Assembly: GCA_900112785.1 (NCBI GenBank)
Contig: FONB01000012.1
Location: 62,001-126,000 of the forward strand
Reading direction: 5' to 3'
DNA: 64,000 bases
Source: Phytobacter palmae
Lineage (GTDB): Bacteria; Pseudomonadota; Gammaproteobacteria; Enterobacterales; Enterobacteriaceae
Shown here: piece after piece, positions 7,975 to 16,484 of the stretch
How positions within the stretch are numbered: position 1 is the stretch's first letter
How the letters are laid out: each line of letters starts with the position of its first letter
The notes under the pieces: generated by a model
Seen by the model: the letters and a program-made list of their open reading frames with translations, nothing else
Databases searched by the model: none
What the model was told of the DNA's origin: nothing
Program-made: the position numbers and the translations under genes

Positions 7975-8619
7975 ATGGGTAACGAAACGGTCGTTGCGCA
8001 AAAGCCCCGTCGTGGCAGACCTCCGAAGGTCGAACGTCCCTTTACCGACACCCGCGAGGAGCTGATTCGCTCGGGCCTGGCGGTGTTGACGGAGACAGGG
8101 TATTTGTCTGCAGGTATCGATGCGGTCATAAAAAATATCGCCGTGCCGAAGGGATCGTTTTACCACTGCTTTAAGAGCAAACAGGAATTTGGCCTGGCGG
8201 TGCTTGCGGCCTACGGTTCTTTTTTCGCCCATAAGCTGGACAAGTTTCTGCATGATTCCACCGTACCGCCACTTGAACGGATGACGGCTTTTGTTCTTCA
8301 TGCGGGTAAGGGCATGGCGAAATACCAGTTCCGCCGGGGTTGCCTTGTTGGCAACCTGTTACAGGAGTCCCCTCTCTTACCCGAAGAGTTCCCCCAACGA
8401 TTAACAGCGATCCTCGAAGAGTGGGAAACACGCGTCGCCCGTTGCTTTAGCGAGGCGCAGACGCAAGGTGTTATCCCGCAGGATGCCTCGCCGGAAAAAC
8501 TGGCACGGGTGTTCTGGTCCGGCTGGGAAGGCGCGGTGATGCGCGCCAAATTGTTCCAGTCCGCCGACCCGCTGAATCAGTACTGGGAATTCTTTTTGCA
8601 CAGCATTACTCAAAAATAA
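7975..8619 (+). CDS. acuR: TetR-family regulator AcuR
   Basis: 214 residues. The N-terminal basic arm QKPRRGRPPKV and the HTH (about 43-62; AGIDAVIKNIAVPKGSFYHCF) precede a ligand domain containing GMAKYQFRRGCLVGNLLQES and FWSGWEGAVMRAKL. These stretches match Rhodobacter AcuR, which represses acuI and is released by acrylate. It is followed after 58 bases by an acuI-type reductase on the same strand, the usual AcuR-AcuI pairing. An operator-like repeat lies directly before the start. The inducer in this organism is inferred to be acrylate or a related electrophile. Confidence 0.85.
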   Translation: MGNETVVAQKPRRGRPPKVERPFTDTREELIRSGLAVLTETGYLSAGIDAVIKNIAVPKGSFYHCFKSKQEFGLAVLAAYGSFFAHKLDKFLHDSTVPPLERMTAFVLHAGKGMAKYQFRRGCLVGNLLQESPLLPEEFPQRLTAILEEWETRVARCFSEAQTQGVIPQDASPEKLARVFWSGWEGAVMRAKLFQSADPLNQYWEFFLHSITQK

Positions 8620-8677
8620 CACCTGCACAGGACGGCCCTGGCGCCGAAAACCACAGTCAGACGAGGAAAACTCAGTC

Positions 8678-9655
8678 ATGAAAGCTTTAGTTCTGGAACA
8701 GATTGAAAATAAAACCCTGGCAGCCGTGAAAGAGATCACTCTGCCCGCCCTCGCCGATGGCGATGTGTTGGTCGACATCGACTGGTCCAGCCTTAATTAC
8801 AAAGACGCGCTGGCCATTACCGGCAAAGGGAAAATTATTCGTCAGTTCCCGATGGTGCCGGGTATTGATTTCTCCGGGCGCGTCAGCGAAAGCCGCGATC
8901 CGCGCTTTATCCCGGGCCAACAGGTGATCCTCACCGGTTGGGGCGTGGGTGAAAACCACTGGGGCGGCCTGGCCGCTCAGGCATGTGTTAAAGGTGACTG
9001 GCTGGTTTCTCTGCCAGACGCGCTTAGCGCGCGCAACGCGATGATTATAGGTACCGCAGGCTTTACCGCCATGCTGTGCGTGGATGCGCTGGTTGAAGCA
9101 GGCGTGAAACCGCAAAGCGGCAAAGTGCTGGTCACTGGAGCCAGCGGCGGCGTTGGCAGTACTGCTGTTGTACTGTTGAAAGCGCTGGGTTACACCGTTG
9201 TGGCGGTTTCAGGCCGTGAATCGACCCACGATTTCCTGCGCCAGTTAGGTGCAGATGAAATTTTACCACGCAGCGATTTCGAAGAGACCCGACCGCTGGA
9301 GAAACAACTGTGGGCTGGTGCCGTTGATACCGTTGGCAGCAAAGTGCTGGCAAAAGTACTGGCGCAAACTAACTACCGTGGCTGTGTTGCCGCCTGCGGC
9401 CTGGCGGGTGGCTTCGATCTGCCGGGCACCGTTATGCCGTTTATTCTGCGTAACGTTCGCCTGCAGGGTGTGGATTCGGTGATGGTGCCAACCGAAGAAC
9501 GCGCAGCGGTCTGGGCGCGTCTGGCCAGTCTGTTGCCGGAAAGCTACTACCAGCAGGCATCAACCGAAATTGGACTGGAACAAGCTCCGGCGTTTGCCGC
9601 CGATTTCCTGAGCAACAAAATTCAGGGCCGTACCCTGGTGAAAATCAACGGCTAA
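8678..9655 (+). CDS. acuI: AcuI-type acryloyl-CoA reductase (MDR family)
   Basis: 325-residue zinc-independent medium-chain reductase that reduces acryloyl-CoA to propanoyl-CoA with NADPH. It aligns throughout with E. coli AcuI/YhdH: SSLNYKDALAITGKGKIIR, GWGVGENHWGGLA, the Rossmann loop TGASGGVGSTAV (about 151-162) and VAACGLAGG. It is clearly diverged from YhdH and therefore probably a second, acuR-controlled paralogue. The ribosome site GACGAGGAAAA precedes the ATG. A hairpin without T run at 9665-9686 may end the transcript. Confidence 0.9.
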   Translation: MKALVLEQIENKTLAAVKEITLPALADGDVLVDIDWSSLNYKDALAITGKGKIIRQFPMVPGIDFSGRVSESRDPRFIPGQQVILTGWGVGENHWGGLAAQACVKGDWLVSLPDALSARNAMIIGTAGFTAMLCVDALVEAGVKPQSGKVLVTGASGGVGSTAVVLLKALGYTVVAVSGRESTHDFLRQLGADEILPRSDFEETRPLEKQLWAGAVDTVGSKVLAKVLAQTNYRGCVAACGLAGGFDLPGTVMPFILRNVRLQGVDSVMVPTEERAAVWARLASLLPESYYQQASTEIGLEQAPAFAADFLSNKIQGRTLVKING

Positions 9656-9799
9656 TGCTGACCCCCGGCGCGCTCTGGCGTGCCGGTTCCTGCAACACGA
9701 TCCCATTTCGCCCTGTTAAAGTTGCCATACTCAATGCGCAGCGATGGCCTTATGGCATTGAGGACAGGTATCCTCCGAAACCCGTTATGCGGAGTTATT

Positions 9800-9817
9800 G
9801 TTTCATAAAGCTGTGAC
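9800..9817 (+). promoter_or_regulatory. Pho box upstream of amn
   Basis: GTTTCATAAAGCTGTGAC resembles the PhoB box CTGTCATAAATCTGTCAC; the overlapping 18-base TTTCATAAAGCTGTGACA matches TGTCATAAATCTGTCACA at 15 positions. amn belongs to the PhoB regulon in E. coli. TACTAT (9819-9824) or TTTACA (9827-9832) could serve as the -10. Confidence 0.72.
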
Positions 9818-9862
9818 ATACTATCGTTTACAGCCGTACACCTGTGAAACAAGGAGTTAATG

Positions 9863-11317
9863 ATGAATAAAAAGGGTGCACATCTGACCCCTGAACAGGC
9901 ACTGGATCAACTTGAAGCCCTGTATGAGCAGTCAGTGTCGAACCTGCGCGCAGCCATCAGTCGTTATATCGAAGATGGCACGTTACCTACCCACGAAGCA
10001 CGCACCAATGGCCTTTTCGTCTACCCGGAACTGTCGGTAAGCTGGGATGGCAGCGCCACTAACCCACCGAAAACTCGCGCTTACGCCCGTTTCACTCACT
10101 CTGGCTGCTACACCACCACCGTCACCCGCCCCACCCTGTTTCGCAGCTATTTACATGAACAACTCACGCTGCTGTGCCAGGACTATGGCGCACATATTGA
10201 AGTGGGACTGTCCGCGCATGAAATCCCGTATCCCTATGTCATTGACGGTTCGGAGCTGACACTGGATCGTTCAATGAGCGCCGGACTGACACGCCATTTC
10301 CCCACCACCGAACTGGCGCAAATTGGCGATGAAACCGCCGATGGTTTATTCCACCCTACCGAGCTCTATCCGCTGTCACATTTCGATGCCCGCCGCGTGG
10401 ATTTCTCGCTGGCCCGTCTGCGCCATTACACCGGTACGCCGGTGGAACATTTCCAGCCCTTCGTGCTGTTCACCAACTACACCCGCTATGTAGATGAATT
10501 TGTCCGCTGGGGATGTAGTCAGATTCTGGACCCGGAAAGCCCCTACATTGCTCTCTCCTGCGCGGGCGGTCACTGGGTCACCGCTGATACCGACGCGCCA
10601 GAGGAGGCCATCTCCGATCTGGCGTGGAAAAAACACCAGATGCCAGCCTGGCATTTGATCACCGCCGACGGTCAGGGTATTACCCTGATTAACATTGGCG
10701 TCGGCCCGTCAAACGCGAAAACCATTTGTGACCACCTTGCCGTGTTGCGCCCGGATGTGTGGATGATGATTGGCCACTGCGGCGGCCTGCGTGAGAGCCA
10801 GTCGATTGGCGACTATGTGCTGGCACATGCTTATTTACGTGATGACCACGTGCTGGATGCCGTGCTGCCGCCGGATATCCCCATTCCAAGCATTGCAGAA
10901 GTGCAGCGCGCCTTGTACGACGCCACCAAAGAGGTGAGCGGCATGCCCGGCGAGGAGGTCAAACAGCGCCTGCGTACCGGCACCGTGGTCACCACTGACG
11001 ACCGTAACTGGGAGCTGCGTTATTCCGCATCGGCGCTGCGTTTTAACCTGAGCCGCGCGGTGGCTATCGACATGGAAAGCGCCACCATTGCCGCCCAGGG
11101 TTATCGCTTTCGCGTACCGTATGGCACGCTGCTGTGTGTCTCTGATAAACCGCTGCATGGCGAAATAAAGCTACCCGGCCAGGCCAACCGTTTTTACGAA
11201 GGGGCGATTTCCGAACACCTGCAGATTGGTATTCGCGCCATTGACCTGCTGCGGTCAGAAGGCGACCGGTTGCATTCACGCAAACTGCGTACGTTTAACG
11301 AACCCCCGTTCCGCTAA
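9863..11317 (+). CDS. amn: AMP nucleosidase
   Basis: Hydrolyses AMP to adenine and ribose 5-phosphate, adjusting adenylate pools. 484 residues, nearly collinear with E. coli Amn, e.g. GLFVYPELSVSWDGS, YPYVIDGSELTLDRSMSAGL and MIGHCGGLRESQSIGDYVLA. The C-terminal half has the nucleoside-phosphorylase fold (AIDMESATIAAQGYRFRVPY). Two adjacent ATGs exist (9860 and 9863); the second is six bases from AAGGAG and matches the E. coli start MNNKG. Amn is a homohexamer activated by MgATP and inhibited by phosphate, consistent with the Pho box upstream. Confidence 0.96.
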   Translation: MNKKGAHLTPEQALDQLEALYEQSVSNLRAAISRYIEDGTLPTHEARTNGLFVYPELSVSWDGSATNPPKTRAYARFTHSGCYTTTVTRPTLFRSYLHEQLTLLCQDYGAHIEVGLSAHEIPYPYVIDGSELTLDRSMSAGLTRHFPTTELAQIGDETADGLFHPTELYPLSHFDARRVDFSLARLRHYTGTPVEHFQPFVLFTNYTRYVDEFVRWGCSQILDPESPYIALSCAGGHWVTADTDAPEEAISDLAWKKHQMPAWHLITADGQGITLINIGVGPSNAKTICDHLAVLRPDVWMMIGHCGGLRESQSIGDYVLAHAYLRDDHVLDAVLPPDIPIPSIAEVQRALYDATKEVSGMPGEEVKQRLRTGTVVTTDDRNWELRYSASALRFNLSRAVAIDMESATIAAQGYRFRVPYGTLLCVSDKPLHGEIKLPGQANRFYEGAISEHLQIGIRAIDLLRSEGDRLHSRKLRTFNEPPFR

Positions 11318-11335
11318 TAATAAGGAAGGATTCTT

Positions 11336-13114
11336 ATGCAAACCCCAACACCGCTGGCGGCACTGCGCACGCAACTGGCGGCCATGGATGTTGATGGCAT
11401 GATTGTGCCACGCGCCGATGCCTACCAGAGCGAAGACTGCGCGCCGCACGATAACAAACTGGCCTGGCTGACTGGCTTTAGCGGCTCAGCAGGTCTGGCG
11501 CTGATACTGCGCGATCGGGCACTGATGTTTGTTGACGGACGCTACCAGGTGCAGGTTCGTCAGGAGGTGGATCTCAATGCCTTTGAAATCCACCATCTGC
11601 ACAATGAACCGCTGGCGCAGTGGCTTAACGATTCGCTTCCCGCTGGCAGCCGTATCGCATTTGAGCCGTTGCTGATGGTCAATAGCCAGTTTAGCGCGCT
11701 GGAGGCTACCCATTGTGAACTGGTGGCGTTAAGTAACGATCCCTTTGATGCTATCTGGCATGACCGTCCCCCGGCCCCCTGCGGGGAGATCCGCGAAATG
11801 CCGCTGGTGATAAGCGGTGAAAGCAGTGCAGCTAAACGAGCACGTATTGCGCAGGTTCTGGTAAAGGAAGATGTCGATCTGCTGGCTATTACCCAGCCTG
11901 ATAACATCGCCTGGCTTTTGAATATTCGCGGGTCAGATGTGGCGATGAACCCGGTCGCTCACTCATTCGCCCTGCTCAGCCGTGACGGAGAGATGGAGTG
12001 GTTTATCGATGCGGCAAAAACCCATACTTTATCGAATGACCTTAAATCCTCCCTGCGGATCTCCGCATGGACCGATTTTCTGCCTCACTGCCAACAGGCG
12101 GCGGCTGGCAAAAAAGTGATGCTGGATGCGGATTACGCCCCGGTCGCTCTGCGTTTTGCTATCGAGCACAATGGTGGCGAAGTGGTCTGGCATACAGATC
12201 CCATCACGTTTATCAAAGCGCACAAAAACCCTGTTGAACTGGAGGGGTATCGTGACAGCCACCGTCAGGATGGCGCGGCCTGGGTTAACTTTCTGGCATG
12301 GCTGGCACGTGAAGTTCCGGCGCGTGAGGCCGCAGGCCGCCCGCTGACCGAGCTGGAAGCGCAGGCAAAACAGCTGGCTTTCCGCCAGCAACAGGCTGGC
12401 TTTATTGAACAGAGCTTTAGTACCATTTCCGCCTCTGCCAGCAACGCCGCGATGTGCCACTATCACTCCAGCGAAGCTACCAATGCCGCTATTACCCGTA
12501 GCAATTTCTACCTTAACGACTCGGGCGGCCAGTATCGCAATGGCACAACCGATGCCACGCGCACCCTGGCATTTGGTCCCCTGTCTGCTGAGCAGCGTTT
12601 GCACTATACCGCTGTGCTGAAAGGCTTTTTGTCGATGTTGACGCTGCAGTTCCCGAGCGGCACGCAGGGGCATCAAATTGATGCTTTTGCCCGACGCGCA
12701 TTATGGCAGTTAGGTCTCGATTTCGATCACGGCACCGGGCATGGTGTGGGGCATCAGCTGTTAATACATGAACAACCACAACGCATTGCCAAAAAGGTTA
12801 ATCCGTGGCCGCTGGTCGCCGGGAATATCATGACTATCGAACCGGGCTATTATCTGGCCGATCGCTATGGCATTCGCATTGAAAACCAGGTGGAAGTCGT
12901 GGAAAGCCAGCCTGGATTCTGCCGCTTCTCATCGCTGACGCTGGTGCCCATTGATCTCAGTCAGGTCGAGTGGACACTGCTTTCAGACGAGGAAAAACAG
13001 TGGCTGGACACCTACCACGAGCAGGTTCGCGCCACACTTTCGCCGCTGGTCGACAGCGTGGCGCGCGCATGGCTGGATACGGCAACAGCCCCGGTCTGCA
13101 CTTATCAGGGCTAA
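11336..13114 (+). CDS. Aminopeptidase P family protein (M24B, three-domain)
   Basis: Removes N-terminal residues preceding proline. The 592 residues form the large three-domain APP1 architecture (two creatinase-N-like domains, then the pita-bread domain from about 315), longer than E. coli PepP (441). Metal ligands are recognisable: Asp in NDSGGQ, Asp in GTTDATRT, His in GTGHGVGHQ, Glu in MTIEPGYY and Glu in IRIENQVEV. It starts 18 bases after amn with AAGGAAGG upstream, so the two are probably cotranscribed. No signal peptide, so cytosolic. E. coli K-12 does not have this gene beside amn. Confidence 0.9.
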   Translation: MQTPTPLAALRTQLAAMDVDGMIVPRADAYQSEDCAPHDNKLAWLTGFSGSAGLALILRDRALMFVDGRYQVQVRQEVDLNAFEIHHLHNEPLAQWLNDSLPAGSRIAFEPLLMVNSQFSALEATHCELVALSNDPFDAIWHDRPPAPCGEIREMPLVISGESSAAKRARIAQVLVKEDVDLLAITQPDNIAWLLNIRGSDVAMNPVAHSFALLSRDGEMEWFIDAAKTHTLSNDLKSSLRISAWTDFLPHCQQAAAGKKVMLDADYAPVALRFAIEHNGGEVVWHTDPITFIKAHKNPVELEGYRDSHRQDGAAWVNFLAWLAREVPAREAAGRPLTELEAQAKQLAFRQQQAGFIEQSFSTISASASNAAMCHYHSSEATNAAITRSNFYLNDSGGQYRNGTTDATRTLAFGPLSAEQRLHYTAVLKGFLSMLTLQFPSGTQGHQIDAFARRALWQLGLDFDHGTGHGVGHQLLIHEQPQRIAKKVNPWPLVAGNIMTIEPGYYLADRYGIRIENQVEVVESQPGFCRFSSLTLVPIDLSQVEWTLLSDEEKQWLDTYHEQVRATLSPLVDSVARAWLDTATAPVCTYQG

Positions 13115-13116
13115 AC

Positions 13117-13150
13117 AAAAAACCTGCGCATGCGTAATGTGCAGGTTTTA
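13117..13150 (+). terminator. Terminator of the amn-aminopeptidase unit
   Basis: AAAACCTGC-gcatgcgtaat-GTGCAGGTTTT hairpin directly after the aminopeptidase stop. Its AT flanks could work in both directions. Confidence 0.78.
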
Positions 13151-13450
13151 ATTTATGGCTATGTTTAACCTCTACAAGAATTATTATCATTATTTTTAAA
13201 AGTTATTTGCACCCACATCAGTCCATTACCACTTAATATTGCGGATAAAAGAGATCAATCTCATACCTTTCTTGACATAGCCTTACCAATAGCATGGTAT
13301 TTTATTTTACATTGACACCCCGGTAGATATTGAATATCTATTAGGATTTTTCCTAAGTCAAATTGATTAATTCTTATTTTCTTTAAGATTATGAGAGAGT
13401 TATTGCTTTTGTTTTATTCAGGTATATAGAATAAACCAGCTAACACCAGG
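13151..13450 (+). promoter_or_regulatory. AT-rich regulatory region before the LuxR/EAL genes
   Basis: No gene seen. The clearest promoter is TTGACA (13312-13317), 17 bases, TATCTA (13335-13340). Two palindromes abut: TAGATAT-tga-ATATCTA (13324-13340), covering the -10, and TTAGGA-tttt-TCCTAA (13341-13356), just downstream. The second has the inverted-heptad form bound by several NarL/FixJ-type proteins (BvgA, RcsB partners). The region is visibly AT-rich, suggesting H-NS silencing. Confidence 0.6.
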
Positions 13451-14095
13451 ATGCCCAGAGGTTTCAAGGGAATGAAATTCTTAATAAATATTGATAATGA
13501 CACATTATTCTCAACTGGGATCGTCGGTTTAATTCGTGACGCCATTAAACAATGCAATGTCTCTTCACCTTCTCTTTCCTGGGATTTTAGCGCTGAGAAC
13601 ATTCATAAAGCCGATTTTATTTTCATGACCGTATGTGCGGGAGAATATTACTTATGTTTTAAGGAGTTAATCAACAGAAAAAAGTCAGTGAAAACGTTTA
13701 TATTTGTCGCCGGGGATACTATTCCAGCCAGACATAGTCTGCCTGACTGCATTAAAGACGCACAGTTATTTCTCCGCAAAGAACGTTCGTCTGTGGTTTA
13801 CGATGCCATTGTCAAAGCCATTCGCGGTAATCCTGCTGCAAAAGAACGCGCCAAAAGCGCAGGAAAATGCGCTTACTCCTGTATCAACTGCAACTACAAG
13901 GCTCTCTCTTTTACTCAGGAGAAAATTGCCTACGGCTTAAACGCCTGTATGGGAATGAATGATATAGCGGATCGTATTGGCATTACCTACAAGACGGCTA
14001 TCAGTCATAAAAATAATATTATGAATAAATTCAATCTGAACAGTAAACTCGAACTTTATGAATTTATTGCCTGCTATCACAGAAAGAAGCACTAG
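13451..14095 (+). CDS. LuxR/NarL-type HTH transcriptional regulator
   Basis: 214 residues. The C-terminal HTH (about 150-205; LSFTQEKIAYGLNACMGMND IADRIGITYKTAISHKNNIM) is LuxR-like. The N-terminal half resembles a degenerate receiver domain without a clear acidic phosphorylation pocket, as in the E. coli orphan regulators BglJ, YjjQ and MatA. A CAYSCINCNY segment with three cysteines links the two halves. The start is uncertain: ATG at 13451 has only AGG beside it, and ATG at 13472 (MKFLINIDND) is a good alternative. It overlaps the EAL gene by one base. AT-rich codon use suggests horizontal acquisition. Target genes are unknown. Confidence 0.78.
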   Translation: MPRGFKGMKFLINIDNDTLFSTGIVGLIRDAIKQCNVSSPSLSWDFSAENIHKADFIFMTVCAGEYYLCFKELINRKKSVKTFIFVAGDTIPARHSLPDCIKDAQLFLRKERSSVVYDAIVKAIRGNPAAKERAKSAGKCAYSCINCNYKALSFTQEKIAYGLNACMGMNDIADRIGITYKTAISHKNNIMNKFNLNSKLELYEFIACYHRKKH

Positions 14096-14895
14096 TGCTT
14101 ATCATGGAGCCAAAGATGCTTTGTCGATTAAAGCATGCATTACTTGCCAATAATATCAACCTTCACTACCAACCTATTTATTCTGCCCTCACAAAAAAGG
14201 TTGTCGGATTTGAAGCATTATTACGCTGGCGTGATTCACAATTTGGACGTGTCTGTCCGGAAACAGTGATTGGGCTCGCCGTTGAAAATGGGTTGATGAG
14301 TACCGTTTCGCTCTATGTTATTAAAAAAGCCATTGCCGAAATGGCAACATTACTTTCCCGGCACTCTCTTTTATTAAATCTGAACATCACACCAGGCGAT
14401 CTGAATTCAGACTCATTTAAGAAAACGCTGCTCAATGAGCTTGCCCGTCATCAGCTTGATGCCTCGTCCATCGTGCTGGAGATAACAGAGGTCAGTTGCA
14501 ACGACACCCGGGCACTTATCGACAACGCAGTGCAGTTCAGGCAGCACGGTTTTCACCTCGCGCTGGACGATTTTGGTAAAGGTTGTTCGAATCACGAAAG
14601 ATTGCTCAGCCTTCCCGTTACGGATGTCAAAATTGATAAATCCCTTACTCAGGCGCTGTGCGTAAACGATGTTCGCGGAGTAAGCATACTGAACATGTGC
14701 AGGGGATTGTATGAAAAGCCTTACAGGCTCATCTTTGAAGGGGTTGAATTCGCTGAACACCTGGCCTGCATCGCCCGATGGTTTCCCCACGCCCGCGCAC
14801 AGGGCTGGTATTTTTCTAAAGCGCTCCCCATAGAAGGCGTGCGGGCACTACTGAACGAGATCTCATCCGGCGCACTAACAGAACAGCGGGCTTAA
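14095..14895 (+). CDS. EAL-domain protein, probable c-di-GMP phosphodiesterase
   Basis: Stand-alone EAL domain of about 260 residues with no membrane segment or sensory domain. Signature residues are largely kept: E40-A-L-L-R (EAL motif), NLNI, LEITE, LDDFGKG, VKIDKS, and GVE within FEGVEF where most active enzymes have AEGVE, plus AQGWYF. Hydrolytic activity is therefore plausible but unproven. The GTG at 14095 overlaps the stop of the LuxR gene; an ATG at 14104 is an alternative. The pairing suggests the two proteins act together, for example on fimbriae or motility. Confidence 0.82.
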   Translation: MLIMEPKMLCRLKHALLANNINLHYQPIYSALTKKVVGFEALLRWRDSQFGRVCPETVIGLAVENGLMSTVSLYVIKKAIAEMATLLSRHSLLLNLNITPGDLNSDSFKKTLLNELARHQLDASSIVLEITEVSCNDTRALIDNAVQFRQHGFHLALDDFGKGCSNHERLLSLPVTDVKIDKSLTQALCVNDVRGVSILNMCRGLYEKPYRLIFEGVEFAEHLACIARWFPHARAQGWYFSKALPIEGVRALLNEISSGALTEQRA

Positions 14896-14898
14896 GGC

Positions 14899-15711
14899 TC
14901 AGGGAGCAATCATCACCTGCACATTCGCCAGTTCAAGGGCTGTCGCCAGTACCGCAGGCGGTGCGCTATCGGTGATCAGCAGATCGATATCCTGCCACTG
15001 TGCCACCTGCACCAGCGACATATGCTGAAATTTCGCACTGTCGCAGAGCAGCACTTTGAAGCCGGAACGGCGAATTAACACCCGTTTCATCTCCGTCTCA
15101 TCCAGCGCGCTATCGTAAATACCCTGGCTGGTAATGCCGGATGCGCCGATAAACGCAATATCAAACCAGAATTGCTGGAACTGCTCAATGGCGGACGGCC
15201 CGACAATTGCCATCTCATCATCGCGCATCATTCCCCCTGCCAGATAGACTTCCGGCGCCTGCGCATAGCGACCCAGCGCATGGGCGATACGCACACTGTT
15301 GGTAAATATTTTCAGACGCTCATGCTTCACCAGCTCGTCAACCATAAACAGAGTGGTGGTGCCGATATCAAGCGCCACACTCTGATAGCGCCCGGCCACT
15401 TCGGCGGCCATGCGGGCAATGCGCATTTTGCTCTCCCGGTGCAGCGAGAGACGTGCGTCAAAATGCGCCGGAAGCGGATCCATAATCGGCTGGCTGACTG
15501 TTTCGGTCAGTACCGCACCGCCGTGTACCCGGCTGAGTTTACCCTCGGATTCCAGTTCAGCGAGATCGCGGCGAACTGTCATCTCCGAGACCGCCAGCTC
15601 CGCTGAGATATCCACCACTGTCACGCGCCCCTGTTCGACCAGCATGCTAAGGATCCGTTTTTTACGTTCCTGGGGAAGATAACGGGCCTGAATCTCGGGT
15701 TTCGCTGACAT
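14899..15711 (-). CDS. DeoR-family sugar-catabolism repressor (first)
   Basis: 270 residues: N-terminal DeoR winged HTH (about 15-70; VTVVDISAELAVSEMTVRRDL, then SRVHGGAV), followed by the sugar-phosphate-sensing DeoRC domain (ALDIGTTTLFMVDEL, IFTNSVRIA, YLAGGMMR, FIGASGITSQGIYD). It is clearly paralogous to the regulator at 18864. It faces the sugar locus and has TTTGTTC direct repeats upstream (15799-15815). The ribosome site is weak. It is predicted to respond to a phosphorylated sugar made by the neighbouring kinase. Confidence 0.88.
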   Translation of the reverse strand: MSAKPEIQARYLPQERKKRILSMLVEQGRVTVVDISAELAVSEMTVRRDLAELESEGKLSRVHGGAVLTETVSQPIMDPLPAHFDARLSLHRESKMRIARMAAEVAGRYQSVALDIGTTTLFMVDELVKHERLKIFTNSVRIAHALGRYAQAPEVYLAGGMMRDDEMAIVGPSAIEQFQQFWFDIAFIGASGITSQGIYDSALDETEMKRVLIRRSGFKVLLCDSAKFQHMSLVQVAQWQDIDLLITDSAPPAVLATALELANVQVMIAP

Positions 15712-15798
15712 GACAATAGATACTCTGTTTCGGGTTGAGGGTGGCTTAAACGATATAGCTCACAATATTAAGGGGAAGTGGTGTGATTTAAAACTAAA

Positions 15799-15820
15799 TT
15801 TGTTCGAATTTGTTCATTTC
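15799..15820. promoter_or_regulatory. Putative DeoR operator repeats
   Basis: TTTGTTC at 15799-15805 and again at 15809-15815, ten bases apart, followed by ATTTCGTT. They lie between the first DeoR gene and the HAD gene, and are similar to motifs at 19744-19830 and 20681-20716. Confidence 0.55.
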
Positions 15821-15860
15821 GTTGCGCGGAACATCGCTGCCCCGCGCGAAACTGTGCGAA

Positions 15861-16484
15861 TTAAAACCAGTCGAGGATCCGCGCCAGGGAGGTGATTTCT
15901 GTTACCCCCGGCTCAGAAGCGGGTGATGCGCCGTAAAACGCGACATGCATACCGGCGGCCTGCGCGGAGCGCATCCCGGTCGGGCTGTCTTCTACCGCCA
16001 GTACCGCCGCCGCAGGCAGTCCGAAGGCCCCCAGCGCATGCTGATAAGGTTCGGGCGCCGGTTTGCCATGGTGTACATCATCCAGCGTCACCACCACATC
16101 AATACACTCACGAACCCCCAGCGCCTGAAGATTTGCTTCGACGATACGTCGGCACGAATTTGACACACAGGCCTGTTTGACGCCTTTCGCCGCCAGCTTG
16201 CGGATGGTTTCACGGCTGCCGGGGATGGCGACCAGTTCATGGCTGTGGTCATGATAGTAATCCTCGATCGCCGCCAGCCACACATCCTGGTCCAATCCGG
16301 CAGGCAGATCTGCTCGCAGGGCCTGCCAGACATCGTTAATGTGCACGCCGTAAAAACGCGTCTCGGGAATATGGCTCAGATCCAGGCCGAAGCGACGGCA
16401 GGCAGCCAGCAGTGCCCGGTGATGGAGTGGTTCGCTATCGACCAGCGTGCCGTCAACGTCCCAGGCAATGGCGGTAAATTTCAT
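15861..16484 (-). CDS. HAD-superfamily sugar phosphatase / phosphoglucomutase-like
   Basis: 207 residues with all HAD motifs: DVDGTLVDSEP (motif I, catalytic Asp pair at about 9-11), VSNSCR (motif II), and KPAPEPYQHAL plus VLAVEDSPTGM (motifs III and IV). A small cap domain lies between motifs I and II, as in YqaB, YfbT and beta-phosphoglucomutase. The start overlaps the kinase stop by four bases (ATGA), so it is translationally coupled to the FGGY kinase. It probably dephosphorylates or isomerises a sugar phosphate of the pathway; the substrate is unknown. Confidence 0.88.
   Translation of the reverse strand: MKFTAIAWDVDGTLVDSEPLHHRALLAACRRFGLDLSHIPETRFYGVHINDVWQALRADLPAGLDQDVWLAAIEDYYHDHSHELVAIPGSRETIRKLAAKGVKQACVSNSCRRIVEANLQALGVRECIDVVVTLDDVHHGKPAPEPYQHALGAFGLPAAAVLAVEDSPTGMRSAQAAGMHVAFYGASPASEPGVTEITSLARILDWF

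Noticed and set aside
12029..12676. 215-codon minus-strand frame inside the aminopeptidase gene
   Set aside because: Antisense to the catalytic pita-bread domain whose metal ligands are all intact.
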